DNA of 64,000 nucleotides from Andrena cerasifolii (GCF_050908995.1 NC_135120.1:11917433-11981432), one strand, 5' to 3'; positions 24,552-36,582 are shown, numbered from the stretch's first letter. Notes: generated by a model not told the origin, from the letters alone. Numbers and translations are program-made.

Positions 24552-24857
24552 TAATATGAGCAATTCTATTTCTTTCGCCTTTGATAGCACATATTAACGA
24601 AGTGCTTTGCTCCTATAAATCCTGGACTAGCCTCTCAGTTATTAACTTTGTATACGCAAATTGCACCGCGCAATTCCTATTTCTTTTGCAAAATTTTCTG
24701 GAAAATTGACGAAGCTCTCACAACGAAATAGTATTGTATGTGATTGCAGCTGTAAATTGTATAAATATCGTATGGCATTTGAATAAAAAGCGCATGTGAT
24801 ACATGCACCATCCAGTTCGATTAAGTATCCTAACTACGGGATGCTCGTCTGTTTCAG

Positions 24858-24999
24858 AAATTACTGTCATTCTTTCACCCCAAACCGACGCGGGTGGACA
24901 AATCGGACAACAATAATACGAACAACTCAACGACCAACAACATCCACAACATGCCGATGCACGAGCCTTCCATCAACGCCACATCTCACGACGGATACC
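24858..24999 (+). CDS. Dyrk2: Dyrk2 exon a (first visible)
   Basis: Acceptor GTTTCAG|AAATTACTG and donor GGATACC|GTGCGT. It is entered in phase 0 and leaves phase 1. It encodes 47 residues, with KLLSFFHPKPTRVDK followed by an Asn/Thr-rich run. There is no in-frame start near the acceptor that would make it a first exon, though an internal Met is present. Confidence 0.8.
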
Positions 25000-27900
25000 G
25001 TGCGTATTAAATTTACGTTCGCGTGAAACAGAATCATTATTACTCTACGATTACGATATCCGAAAGTCTTTCTAAACGGAAGCTTAATATTCTTCCGCGT
25101 TTTTATGCAAAGAGAATTCCTATCAATGGCGTACTCAGAGGAGAAGGGGCAAGGGGCCCTGGAACCCCCAAAGAAGGGGCTTTGTAAAGAGAAAAGAAAA
25201 CTGGATTTTATTGTTTAAGTAAATTTTTTTAATCACCTAATGAATTTTATTGAATTTCTATTAAAAATATTTTTATCCGTTTAACTCGGCTCCCCCCAAT
25301 ATTAAATCCTGAGTGCGCCACTGAACTCCGTTGTTCCCATTCGAGCAAAGCTGAAATATAATAACTATGAAATTTGAAAGTTTCGTCTGTGCGTTATCAT
25401 GTTGTTTCGTTTTGCGAAAAACAAGCAGCCGGGAGATTGCCAATGACACTTCAGGAAGCCGTCAAGTATTACGGCTCGAGGCTCACCGAATTCGAGCGGG
25501 CCGAAATCGAGAAATACTCTGAGATTTGGTATCTCGGCCTGTTCGCTCACAAAATTCACGGTGAGGAGGGTGCGTCCCAAAACGGCGGCTACGACGACGA
25601 AAATGGTAACTACCACAAGGTCCTCCACGATCATATCTCGTACAGGTGCGTTTTCCTTTTTTTCCTCGGTTTAATGTTCCCTCGGAACTTTCCTTTTAAT
25701 TGCTACGCCTAGCGAGCGTGCATCTCGCGTTGCGTACCATAATCGCATAATCGTTGGCGTTCGTTCGTCAACGCCAAAGAAGAAGCACAAATTAAAGAGT
25801 CCTTGTGGAAAACACTGTAAGTGTCAAAATTAAAAAAAAAAAAAAGAATTCTTATCGGAAAATGTCCTACGTGCCAATGGTAATACTATAGTAGGTATAT
25901 AATTTTAATGCAATTTTCATTTGTAAATATGTTACCAATAGTGCTGGGTTTTCTACAAATACAGTTCCGTTTTTAAATTCGTTTTTTCACGAATTTGCAC
26001 TATATTAAAGGAAAAAATAGAAAATTTTGTGACGTATTTGGGTTATTGTATGCTTAATCATATTTACCAATCAAAACAAGTCAAATTTCGTAAATAATTT
26101 AATGTCACTGAGTTTATTTCCCCCTGCTGGAAAATTTGATTTTTAACACTTAGCGCTTTCTACAAGGACTCTTCAGTTATCGAGTGCCTTGTGTCACTTC
26201 CACTTTGTTCAGAGTACCAGCACTGACGGTGCATTATACATTCATTTAATATAATTACAATTACTACACAAGCGTTAAATCGACGAATGAAAATTCTTGT
26301 AAGTCGCTGGCGAACTTGCGCGACCAAATTCGCTGTTAAATGTCTGCTAAAAAATTTCGGCACGTCCCGAGTCTTGCGAGGCTTTCCCTGGCAAGATTTA
26401 TTCCCCGTGAAAGGTTGCACGCTGCAGATTGAGTTATCCGAACGGCTGTCTCAGACCTATAAAACGAAAGCGTGACGTGCTTGTTTGTCCAGATATGAGA
26501 TCCTGGAGGTGATAGGAAAAGGAAGCTTTGGCCAAGTGATCCGAGCGTTAGATCACAAGACGGGACAGTACATCGCCATCAAGGTCATCAGGTGAGCAAA
26601 TGGGCCGATCCGCTCGGTCCCTGAATCACTTTCAATTACGAGCACGGATGCGCTCATCCGCGATTGTAGGATGCTTTCTTCGCGGCGCGCATCCGCTTGC
26701 CCGATTGCTTTTGTTCCTTCATTCAAATGACGCGCTCTATCTCTTCTGCCACTGCAGGAACAAAAAGAGATTCCATCACCAGGCGCTCATCGAGGTGAAG
26801 ATCTTGGAGCACCTCAGGAAGAAAGACTTGGACGCGAACGCGTCGCACAATGTGATACACATGCTAGAATACTTCTATTTCAGGAACCACTTGTGCATCA
26901 CCTTCGAGTTATTGAGGTACTCTTCGTATTCTTTCTCTTTCGTCGATATTTAACTTCGTGCAACGTTACCGAGGCGATTAAGCTGCTTAAGGGGAGGTTC
27001 CGGTCTAAAAATCGATTTTTTTTTATTTCATTTTTCGAATGTTCAACCTTTTAGGAATATATGTTTAAAAGGATATTTTGAAATTCATAAAATTCCCGAA
27101 GTTATAGGCATTTGAGTAGCGGCAAATGCATGGGTAATAACCGGCCACTTGGCGCTGATGTAAAACTTTAAACGCGTTTTTCTCGAAACAGTGTTCCCAA
27201 AATCGGTGGGACCTGTATCTCCAAAAGTTATTATCCGATTCGACTGAAACTTTTTTTACTTTGAAGAATATACTCCTGGCTCGTGGAGAAACCAGTAAAA
27301 TTTACAAAAATTAAAGTTCGTAATTTTTAAAAGCGTGGAAAGGACGAACAGTATAGGGAAAAAGTGATTTCAAACTTCAAGTATCGTTATTTTCTAAAAA
27401 AAATGTAATTTTTGTAATTTCGTCTGGTTTCCCCCCTAGCCAGAAGTATATTCTTCAAAATAAAAAAGCTTTCAGTCGAATCGGATCTGTAGCGCCGTCA
27501 CATACATGTATATATTATAAGAAAGAATAATTCTTTTACAGTTTATAATATTAACCATTACCCAAAAGCGCTAGTCACAATTTGTATTCATCTCCGTGTA
27601 ATTAACTCGAAAAAAAATGCTTGATCTTCGAGCAGTTTGACTTCCTAAGTAGCCCCCTTAAGGATGCCAGAAGAAAGTCTCCAGCTTCGACGTTAAATAT
27701 TCATGATTCGTTCATTCCCTTTCTTTTTGCAGTGTGAATTTGTACGAGCTAATCAGAAAGAATAACTACCAGGGATTTAGTCTGAGCCTGATACGACGAT
27801 TCACTAATTCGTTAATTAGCTGCCTGAGACTGTTGTACCGAGAGAACATCATCCACTGCGACTTGAAGCCCGTAAGTATCGTAGCGCTGCTTCGTCACTT

Positions 27901-29586
27901 CGCCCCTTTAATTGCCATATCGGCATTAAACGGAGCTGCGTGTCCCGTGTAAAGTATAATTGATTATTAATACTGCTGTCTCTCGATCCCGAGACTAATT
28001 ACCACTGCCGCAATCTCTGCCGCGGATGTTCATTATTCTACCGATCCGTAGAAGACGAGTTTCAACCCGACGGTCGTTAAGATTCAATTTTAAATAATTA
28101 CCACGACTGTTAACGAGAAGGGAGTAGTCGGGCGCGGAGCGCAATGCTTTTCTCTCGGCGATGGTTCCGCGAACGAACCGAAATGAACGGACGTGATAAT
28201 ATAAGAGCAGAGGCAGAGTTTGGTTAATGCTGTTTTTCTGATCACGCCGGTTTCGTTGCAGGAAAATGTGCTTCTGATGCAGCGGGGCAGCAGCTCGATT
28301 AAGGTGATAGACTTCGGGTCCTCGTGCTACAACCACCAGCGTGTATACACATACCTTCAGTCCAGGTTTTACCGAAGTCCAGAAGTACTTCTGGGTCTTC
28401 CATACGGCACGCCGATCGATATGTGGAGTTTGGGCTGCATTCTAGCTGAACTGTACACCGGCTGCCCGTTATTCCCTGGCGAGGATGAGGTCGAGCAGCT
28501 CGCCTGCATCATGGAAGTGCTGGGTCTGCCGCCAGAGTACATCATCAACCGCGCGTCACGACGTAGGCTCTTCTTCGGTAAGGGAACATTAAATGATACG
28601 GGCATGGGAATCATTCGCGGGGTTTAGAATTAAATTCAGTTCCCTTACAAGCATCCTACCGCCTGCTATCGGAAAAAAGGAGCTCGTGGAGTAACAAGTG
28701 CACGCGAACCCTCGCGCAGGAAATGATTTATAAACGCTGCCTCATGAGATTGTAGGGGTTGCTGTGATATCTGTAATTCTCCCCGATACAGAGTACCGAT
28801 ATTATGGTTTCAGACCCGAAGGGAAACCCTCGATGCGTGGCGAACAGCAAGGGCAAGAAGAGATGGGTCGGCAGCAAGAACCTCATGATGACTTTGCGCT
28901 GCTCCGACACCCTTTTCGTGGACTTCGTCAGCAGATGCCTCGAGTAAGTGCCCGAATAGCTATCGTCCAATTCGTCCTTCAATTTCACCCCCTTGCGAGC
29001 GTGGAATTGGCGTGCGGAGTAGTCGGGATCGCCCGCTCCACGGCATCCACTGATGAACGATGCAACGTTCGTTTCCGGCAGGTGGGATCCAAGCAAGCGG
29101 TTGACCCCCGACGAGGCGAGGCGTCACGAGTGGCTGAACCCGTCCTCCTCCTCCTCCCACGTGAGCTCCTCATCCTCGACGATGGCCTCATCGACGGTGA
29201 ACGCCAACACGAACGCCAACGCCAACGCTAACGCGAACACCACCACCGTGGAGACCTCGTCGCAGTCGACGCACGCGCAGACGGTGAGCGTGACAGTGAG
29301 CGCGTCGCGGCAACGGGCCACGACCGTCGAGGACTCGCCGTACACCATGTACCGTCTGCGCATGGGGCGCAAGCTGCTGCAGAGGATCAGCACCGGCGAC
29401 AACACGGACAACGCCGGACTGGTGGCGAAGAACAAGCTGAACGGCAGCGCGAGCAGCCACGCGCTAGCCAGCAACACCCAGAGCACCACCACCGCCTCCT
29501 CGAGGCACGCGTCCACGGGCGATATAGTAGCGAGTCTCGACCCGAACCTCGACGACTCAGGCACGTTCCTGCCGCCGATCTTGTGA
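24858..29586 (+). CDS. Dyrk2: Class-II DYRK protein kinase (Dyrk2-like), eight exons visible, 5' end missing
   Basis: Exons: 24858-24999, 25429-25645, 26493-26591, 26758-26916, 27733-27871, 28262-28577, 28814-28943, 29082-29586. All introns are GT-AG and phases agree at every junction, giving 568 visible residues. The order is an Asn/Thr-rich leader (1-47), an N-terminal autophosphorylation-accessory-like region (53-97), the DYRK-homology box NGGYDDENGNY (99-109) and the kinase domain (about 121-413). Kinase motifs are GKGSFG (128-133), the AIK lysine K150, HCDLKPEN (catalytic D249), DFGS (269-272) and activation-loop YTY (281-283). DYRKs autophosphorylate the second tyrosine of YxY, then phosphorylate Ser/Thr substrates. 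The APE position reads SPE. The Ser/Asn/Thr-rich tail ends SGTFLPPIL. An N-terminal exon entering in phase 0 must lie upstream. The Drosophila relative is smi35A; orthology to Dyrk2 rather than Dyrk3/4 is inferred from the DH box and tail. Confidence 0.95.
25124..25323. mobile_element. hAT-like MITE, CARTGGCGYACTCAG family, copy 1 (Dyrk2 intron)
   Basis: Termini CAATGGCGTACTCAG (25124) and CTGAGTGCGCCACTG (ending 25323) are inverted copies with two mismatches. It shares most of its length with the copy at 35632-35834 (GGGGCAAGGGGCCC, AAATATTTTTATCCGTT, AAATCCTGAGTGCGCCA). No clean 8-bp duplication is visible, so the class is inferred from the termini. Confidence 0.6.
25429..25645 (+). CDS. 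Dyrk2: Dyrk2 exon b, DYRK-homology box
   Basis: Acceptor AGCAG|CCGGG and donor TACAG|GTGCG. It encodes LPMTLQEAVKYYGSRLTEFE and the DH box NGGYDDENGNY, ending at the start of the kinase domain (HDHISYR). Confidence 0.95.
25786..26182. mobile_element. MITE family with GAGTCCTTGT termini, copy 2 (Dyrk2 intron)
   Basis: The left end GAGTCCTTGTGGAAAACACT (25797) and the right end AGCGCTTTCTACAAGGACTC (ending 26171) are inverted copies, extended inward by GTGTCAAAATT against AAATTTGATTTTTAACAC. It lies in the intron between exons b and c. Confidence 0.65.
26493..26591 (+). CDS. Dyrk2: Dyrk2 exon c, glycine loop
   Basis: Acceptor GTCCAG|ATATGAG and donor ATCAG|GTGAGC. It encodes YEILEVIGKGSFGQVIRALD and AIKVIR with the ATP-anchoring lysine. 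Confidence 0.95.
26758..26916 (+). CDS. Dyrk2: Dyrk2 exon d, N-lobe helix C region
   Basis: Acceptor CTGCAG|GAACAAA and donor TTGAG|GTACTC. It encodes NKKRFHHQALIEVKILEHLR, whose Glu in helix C would pair with K150, through CITFELL at the hinge. Confidence 0.95.
26987..27661. mobile_element. TTAA-flanked foldback MITE (Dyrk2 intron)
   Basis: Starts TTAAGGGGAGGTTCC and ends GTAGCCCCCTTAA, so short termini sit next to a TTAA at each side. Internally 27235-27320 and 27405-27490 are inverted copies about 85 bp long (TCCGATTCGACTGAAA against TTTCAGTCGAATCGGA at the outer edges). It shares opening and plan with 3695-4270. A TTAA target suggests a piggyBac-like source. Confidence 0.65.
27733..27871 (+). 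CDS. Dyrk2: Dyrk2 exon e, catalytic loop
   Basis: Acceptor TTGCAG|TGTGAAT and donor AAGCCC|GTAAGT. It encodes NLYELIRKNNYQGFSLSLIR and IIHCDLKP, holding the catalytic Asp. Confidence 0.95.
28262..28577 (+). CDS. Dyrk2: Dyrk2 exon f, activation loop and C-lobe
   Basis: Acceptor GTTGCAG|GAAAATG and donor TTCG|GTAAGG. It carries DFGSSCYNHQRVYTYLQSRF, then PIDMWSLGCILAELYTGCPL. The sequence RSPE replaces the more usual RAPE. Confidence 0.95.
28814..28943 (+). CDS. Dyrk2: Dyrk2 exon g
   Basis: Acceptor TTTCAG|ACCCG and donor CTCGA|GTAAGT. It encodes DPKGNPRCVANSKGKKRWVG through LFVDFVSRCLE, equivalent to the C-lobe insert of class-II DYRKs in a short form. Confidence 0.95.
29082..29586 (+). CDS. 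Dyrk2: Dyrk2 exon h, C-terminal exon
   Basis: Acceptor CGGCAG|GTGGGA; the stop TGA is at 29584-29586. It encodes WDPSKRLTPDEARRHEWL, the last kinase helix, then a low-complexity tail with a Ser block, an NANANANAN run and Thr/Ser-rich sequence, ending SGTFLPPIL. Confidence 0.95.
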
Positions 29587-30275
29587 AGTCGGGTCTGCGC
29601 TAGCCACTTCTAGATGCTTTCGCGCCGTACCGTGTCGCGATCGAACCTCGCTCTCGCGCGTGCCACCGCGGAAGGAGCGGAGGACGGGCCCAAACCGACA
29701 CGCACAAGGGCCTCCTCCTCCTCCTCCTCCTCCTCTAGGAGAATAGTATCCTCTTGGTGGGACACAATCGAACGGTTGATTCGGTCACGACAATAAAGCA
29801 ACACGGGTCCACCCGTCAGAGCCTAAGACCAATCGATCCTGTAACCGCGGGAGTTGGGCCGCGTTCGCTGATGAATACCAAGGGGGTGCGGTGGCTCCTC
29901 GTGTCCGGTGCGCGCGTGCAATGGAACACTTGGGATAACGAGAATCTCGAGGCATGTAGAACTGGCTGGCTGGATCGGCAGCCCCGCCCCGGTCGTGTTA
30001 GCGACCCCTCCCCGGGCCCCGAAAGACTAGGCAAGGAAGTCGCCAGTCCTCGGCCATGCATCGGAGCCATGAGGCCCAAAAACGACATCCGACGAAGGCG
30101 CGTACTGGACGACCGGCGTTTTGCGCGTGCCGGATGAGACACGGTCGTCTTCGGTCCCTCGTGGTCGTTCACCCGAACGAACGAGCAGTCTAGCGCCCCG
30201 ATATTGTCACTCAGGTAATCGTAACGACGTGTACGTATGCACCAATCTTAGTCGATCGAAAGTAACAAGTAGAAT

Positions 30276-30333
<58 letters not shown>

Positions 30334-33300
30334 GAGAGAGAGTTTCATCCCCTTCCCTCGACACTCATCCCTGTTGTCCTTTGAGAAATAGCGAGAATTT
30401 ACATTAGCCGAGGCGCGTCTTTTGCGAATCGCGTTCCCGAGGGAGAGGATCGTTCGCGCTTTGTCGATGGTCCTAGAGGACACGCGCAGGGAACGATCGC
30501 CCTCGGAATCGTCCGCGTTGCTCTGTGACGTCGGAGGATCGGCCGATTCGCAAAGTGCGCGATTACTGTAAAGTGTACGAGGAGTAGCGTATGGGTGAAT
30601 GTGTTTTTAACAACGACTCTCGCGCGATACGATATATTATATATACATGTTCCCGAAAGAGGAGCCAGGCATCATCGAACGTTTCTCCCCATTTATGTCG
30701 AGGAGGGAACCTGAGTCGTCTGTGAGAGAACCCCGCGGCCAAGAACAGGGGTCGTGAATTAATAATGAAACGTCAAGGCAAAGTGGAAGAGAGGAGGTAA
30801 ACTCATTTGAGAAATAATAATAAAAAAAAAAAAGAAAGGAAAAGGAGAAAAGAAACCACGAAGCGTGCCCCAGTCTCACGAGGCCTGATTAGTCTTATTG
30901 TGATATTAATCTACCACTGTCTTACGTAGATCTCTTGATATTAAGATGTAACTGATCGCTAATGGATGATTATTTCATTACTATTAATCATTTATTTTCT
31001 TAAATATTTGATTATCGCTCTCGCTATTATCGCAAGATTACAATTACGATTAACGAAACGTTCTATCATGAGTAATAACGCAGAGATAACATTATTATTA
31101 TTAATATTATTATTATTATATATTATAAAGAATAAGTATTGTACAGATTTTAATTAAGCCCCCCCATCAAATCCGAGAGATACGAGCACACGCATTCGCT
31201 TTTTTCTGTTTCTCGATGGAGAAGAATGAGGAAGGAATCCGTTGGGAGTGGACCCAGTCGCGTAGAAAGTCTTTACAATCTTTACACACACATGTGCGCA
31301 GAAATTTTGGCGGCGATTAAGCAAAAGCTCTCGATATTGTCATTGATCGTTGACTGCATTCACTTTCCATTCGCTGTGTTTAGCGACTCTGCCAATCAGG
31401 AATCACCATTCGTGTCACTCGTCGACTTAAAAAAGCGAATCTAGATTAAAATTCAGATCGAAGATTCTGGCAACCACTGCCCCTTTAGTATATGCAAGAA
31501 GGATTTGAAGGAGAGCCAGGCTCGTATCGTGTCAAGGGACAAGAAGTGTTAACGTCGCTCGAATGCCTGGGCAGACGAGTGTCGGCTCGTGTTTCATAGA
31601 TACCACCGAAACGAAACTACAACTCAACGAGAGACCACTCGAGCCCTCGCGGCCATTCTCTCGACGTCGTAGCGTATGCTCCTCGTTAGCGATCTTCCGC
31701 TTTATTGTTTTCGTTCGCTTGTTTCGACTGATTCAGAGATGGCGAGAAGCTCCGTTGCAGCGACATGCGAATAGACGATCATCGTGTAAATCGCCTCCGA
31801 GCATTTCGCCGCTGAACCTAAGGGGCAACGACGGTAGACGTATTCAATGTCGCGAATTTACCAAAACACTCGAAGCGTGTAAACGAAGAGAGAAAGGAAA
31901 ATGGAAAAGACAAGATTCACGTGACAAGACTGAAGCAAAATGTCAGCGTAGAATTTTTATTTAGACTCTTCGTCGCAAGAACGACGACTCGTCGAGATAC
32001 GTAATACATTTTTCACGATCTATTTGTACATCAGCGCACGATCATCCTCCCCCGAACTGCATTTTGTTAGCTCGTCGCTCGAAGGGCACTTCGATTGTCA
32101 GGCACCGACGTTCGTTGATTTCGATTTAACGTGGCCCCGCGTTGCTTAGCGATTTCTTTCATGTTTCTCCTTACTTTCGCGCACGCTACGAGCAAGACGA
32201 TCGGCACCTCGAATGTAATTTCGTGAGAACGAAGAAGCTATTCGTCGCAAGCTCTTCCGTTGATACACGCGATTGGATTTGTAGTAGCTGTACTGCCAGA
32301 AATACCGTGAACGGGTATTGACGAAAAAGAAGCGCGAGAAATATGCGGGATAAGGTACTTGAAGAGTATATGAATATCTCCGATATTTCTTAATAGAAGA
32401 ATCGAAGGCGACGGAGTGACATGAAACTGTGAATTGTTCGTTTCGAGATTTCGGTATTATACAGCAGCTTGAGGTCAACCTATTCTTTTTTACTACGTTG
32501 CACGTGGAGAAAGAACTGCATGAAATTTTTCCCAAGCCCCCTTTTTAATCTGATTTTCACCGTCTGCTGTGAATATATTAAAAAGGATCAATTTAGATGT
32601 TTTATCGCGCAAAAAGACATTTCCATATCAAACTGGCGACGATGTCTTTCTGTGGTGCATGTATTTTAAGAGAAAATAATTGATACACTTATATCTACGT
32701 CGCAGAATTTTACGCAGTGCGAGAACAAAAAGAAAGACGAAATAAGTAAATATCTGTATGTTCAGCTTTTCTTTTTGTCCTCGCGCACATTTATAGGAAC
32801 CCGTTGAACTCCTGCATGATTCGGAATTAAAGAAAGAACGGCGAACTTAGAACTGTGACTTTTTACAACCTCCGGAGATAGCAGAGATATTTAAGTATTT
32901 TCTCAACTGCCTCGTCTCGCTGCAAAGTTGTAAAAAAAATAAAGAAATCGAAAGGACGGGGTAAATGGGCCCTCGTCAGGAATGACCAACGCGTATTTCA
33001 AACCTCTCGCGGGTCCGTACATCGTCCCTTCGAGTTCGTACATTGAATCGCGCGACAAACGAGGGTACAAATTCACAGACGTCGACGGTGCGACGGACAT
33101 CGGTAGGAAGCCACCCGCGAAGGGAACGCTTCGTTACCATTGTAGTCGGAGCGAGGAGTCTAACGTGTTTGAGCGAGCGTAGTGCCTAAGGCAACAACCA
33201 CCAGCGTACACTTAAAACACCTACACAGGTTTATATAGCGAAGATGAATATCAAATCGTGTATAAATAATTAACGTTAACGCGACGAAGTGTGCATGGTG

Positions 33301-35478
33301 ATACTTCTGCGAGAGCGAACAGAAACTTAGGGAAAAGTAGATACAGAAGAAAAAACACTGTACACGGGGAGAATGCGTCTGGCGAGAATGCGTAAAAACT
33401 ACTTGCATATACGTATACATATATACATATACGATTTTACATGGTAAGGAACTCGCGCTGAAGCGACAAAAAACGAGTTAAATATAGGGTACCCATTTAG
33501 AAATAAATAGAGACAAGACCGTTCGAACAACGTAGCTCCTATACACGGAGTCCTTGCTCCCCCTTTGGACCCCCCCCCCCAAATAGTACTATTCGAGTGT
33601 TCAGTCACGTCAATCGAATCGTTCTTGAAAAAAAAAAAAAACTGACGAGTATGAGAGGATTCTTTTTATTCGTAGAATATACTACGTAATACTGTTATCC
33701 CGCACGGGAGTAGTGCTCAAGTGTTCGATGGTCAAGTGCTTCGAGAGCGTATATTGAGAAAAATCAATGCATTCAAGCCGTCAGTTTTTACGCGAACGAT
33801 TCAATCGTGGTGATTGAGCACGCTCTCGACGCGAAGGCTACGAAAGCGCGAGAATATGGCGGCGAATGGGTTTCGTTTCTGGGACGCAGTTTTCTCGCGC
33901 TTGAACGTTCGCGCCGGGTTTGTACAGCCCTCGAGTTTTTAGTTGTGTTCACTATTGTATACAGTGGGATCAAATTACACGCGTTAGGATCGACTAATCT
34001 CTATCGTAACTGACCGCCGCGCCGACGCGTGTCACGTGATACGGCACGCCTAAAGTAGAGAAAACGAGAAGAGAACTTCGAAGCACACTCGCTCTGGGGG
34101 AAAGAGAAGGAGCGAGTAGAAGGGGGACGTGTTCGAGCTTGGTTAATTGAACGGAACGTATCGTTGTTGTAAATGAAAAAGGTTATCGTCGGATTCGGTT
34201 GAATTTTCGAGTCGTCGGCGATCCAGATATCTCGGTTCCAACGAACGTGTACGAAAAACGACACAGTCGCTTTCTAGTCCGGAGAACCCGTAACGGAAAA
34301 ATTGAGGATGGTCTACGAGTCTAAAAGATCCAGATTACGTACGGTGGGAAACGCGAGAAGGGGTGGGACTCTCTTTCAGGCTCCAGCGCCGAATGCTCTT
34401 AGCGTACATCTGTTTGGACAGCGTGCAACTAATTATCGAGTTAACGGCGCGATTAGACCCATGGAATTTAATTAGCTAGTAATCGTGCGTGCATGCCGAC
34501 CGACCGTCCCTTTTCCTCCGAACGCCCTCTATCGACAGGCGATCGATCCAGTAACATTAGGCTCGATCGACAAAGCCGGCCTGTCGAGCCTTTGTTAGAG
34601 CACCCATATAGGACAATCACGAATAGAAATGATTCTTGCGCCAGCGTGTCGAAATTCTCCTAATTAGGAACGCAGAACACGAGCAGCGATTATCGTCCAT
34701 CGTGGATGCCTGTTCCCGACCGATCGATATAAAGTTGTGCGCTGCTGCCCGGCGAGGGACAGATCGTTAACTGAATTTGTAAATCTCCGCATCCTGTGTT
34801 TCCGTCATTGCCGAGTTTTCTCTATTGCTATCATAGATCGTAACCCGTGGATAGAAGCATGTACAAAATGTAACAATAAATGTATATCTTTGGTAACAAC
34901 GCAGTTTTCCCCGCATGCCTGAGACGGAAGGATCGAACGGCGTCGATTCTAATTGTGATTTCTAGCTGGCTATGTGTTAGCGCGGTGTATACTTTGATGC
35001 GCGTCGATCGCGAATCGAGATGCACGCTCGGCGTGCGATGAGCTTTGTAAAACGAAATGAGGGGAAACCTGACAGAGGGGAGAAGGATATTATCAGAGAG
35101 GGACGGAGAGAGCTGGAGCGGGAGGGGAGGAGAGAATGAGAATGAGAGTGAGAGCGAGAGCGGGAGCTGATACCGATAATTCGTGAGTCTGCGTAGAGAG
35201 AGAACAGCAGGGAGGACCTTGTTATATCGTGTAAGTACGAGTTCGTCAATTTCTGCCCAATTTAATTATAGTGAACAAAGAGAGAAGAATTGCTAAATAT
35301 TAAATGATTATTATAATGACATTAGTATATGTAACGATACGATACTGAAAGCATCATCATCTTTTGTATCATTTGTTCGTTTGTTTTTATCTTACTGCGT
35401 TTGTCTTTCATTATTAATGCAATACCAAGATGACTCGGTTTCGACACGGTATCTTGTGTGTAAATATATACTAATAAA
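29587..35478 (+). other. Dyrk2 3' flank, probably a long 3' UTR; no other gene
   Basis: AATAAA signals occur at 29792-29797, close to the stop, and at 35473-35478 within TACTAATAAAAACTAC. Between them there is no splice-consistent coding sequence. Simple repeats lie inside: a CTC run (29709-29735), an AG run (about 30275-30341), TTA-rich sequence (31085-31125) and a GA-rich tract (35080-35165). The transcript end cannot be fixed from sequence alone. Confidence 0.4.
30275..30341. repeat. (AG)n microsatellite
   Basis: Near-perfect AG dinucleotide run with a few AAAG interruptions toward its 3' side. Confidence 0.9.
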
Positions 35479-35631
35479 AACTACAAATGCAAGAGTAACG
35501 TTTGATCAATGGATCGCTACACCCTCCAGTTGAATTGCAGGTGATCGCTCTTTTCTTCCTTTCCGTTAATGGGATCTAAATACACAGTTTCTGATGAACC
35601 TCGGAACACTCATTTGCCAGCAGTTTTTCTA

Positions 35632-35834
35632 AAGTGACGCGCCCAGGGGAGGGGCAAGGGGCCCATGCACCCTCAAAGAAGGGGATTTGTAAAGAGAAAA
35701 CTAGATTTTATTCTTTAAATAAATTTTTATAATCATCTAAAGAATTCTATTAAATTCGCATCAAAAATATTTTTATCCGTTCGGCTAACACTTAACTCCG
35801 GCTCCCCCAAAATTAAATCCTGAGTGCGCCATTG
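35632..35834. mobile_element. hAT-like MITE, CARTGGCGYACTCAG family, copy 2
   Basis: The right terminus CTGAGTGCGCCATTG (35820-35834) is intact and the left is decayed (AGTGACGCGCCCAGG). The body matches the copy at 25124-25323 in the same orientation. Confidence 0.6.
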
Positions 35835-35848
35835 GGCATATATTATAC

Positions 35849-35996
35849 TTAAGGGGGTAGACACGTCACGTGACCTGGCAGATTCGGCAGGTCGGTATTA
35901 CAGCCATTTTTATCTGCACAGAAATGGTAATACCGATAGATCAACGATTACCCGGTGACCGCGAGAGGGGGGTGTTTGCTATTTCTGTATTCTATT
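35849..35996. mobile_element. Left part of a TTAAGGGGG element, cut by the giant palindrome
   Basis: Opens TTAAGGGGGTAGACACG at 35849, like the elements at 3695 and 26987. It contains a compact stem (TCGGTATTAC...GCCATTT against AAATGG...TAATACCGA, about 35893-35935). The sequence stops matching the element plan where the 13-kb palindrome begins. No right end was found beyond 49146. Confidence 0.4.
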
Positions 35997-35998
35997 CT

Positions 35999-36580
35999 GA
36001 ATAAGGAAAGAAATTCTCAGCTGTTCCGTTATACTTATAAAAATTTAAACGGAAAGTCGGCTGGTACTGTAAACGTAGAAAATTCATTGTACATTTTAAT
36101 TACTTGAAATGTGCTTATGCTACAATATTCTACGTTAGCAGTAAGGAATTCTAAGTGAAAAGGGAAAATAGATGAGGGAATGTCCCCAGAAAATGAAATT
36201 TGTTAGGTTAGACATTTTTTTACTAGCAAAGCACCGAAACAGAACATGAAATACACTTATTACACGTCCTCTGCAGAAAGCAGTTATCAACAAACATTAT
36301 ATATACAAAATTGTATTGAATGTTGAATTGGGCTAGTGAAAATGCGCAGACTGGATGCGCGTGATTATTATGTGGTCGGCTCCTCGAAGTGACAGAAAAT
36401 ATAACCTAAATATATGCTATATGACAACAAATGTTTAGTGGCTATTTCAGCTTCAAAGGCATCGCCTTAAAGTTGCAAATAAGAGGCGCAGGCCTTTCAA
36501 GAGGCGTTCGAAAATTCTGCGTCTCTTCGTTAAACAGTCACTGTCTCGAAACATCTGCGCCACTTCTCGCTCTTTGATTT
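35999..36580 (+). repeat. Outer unique part of left palindrome arm
   Basis: Non-tandem sequence from GAATAAGGAAAGAAATTC to the start of the satellite. Its inverted copy is 48555-49135. It includes AGGCGCAGGCCTTTC and a diverged first half-monomer after 36446 (TTTCAGCTTCAAAGGCA). No open frame of note. Confidence 0.85.
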
Positions 36581-36582
36581 GC

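Noticed and set aside
29124..29564. Long reverse-strand frames opposite the last Dyrk2 exon
   Set aside because: They are antisense shadows of the Ser/Thr/Asn-rich tail; the forward exon has clear kinase sequence and matching splice phase.
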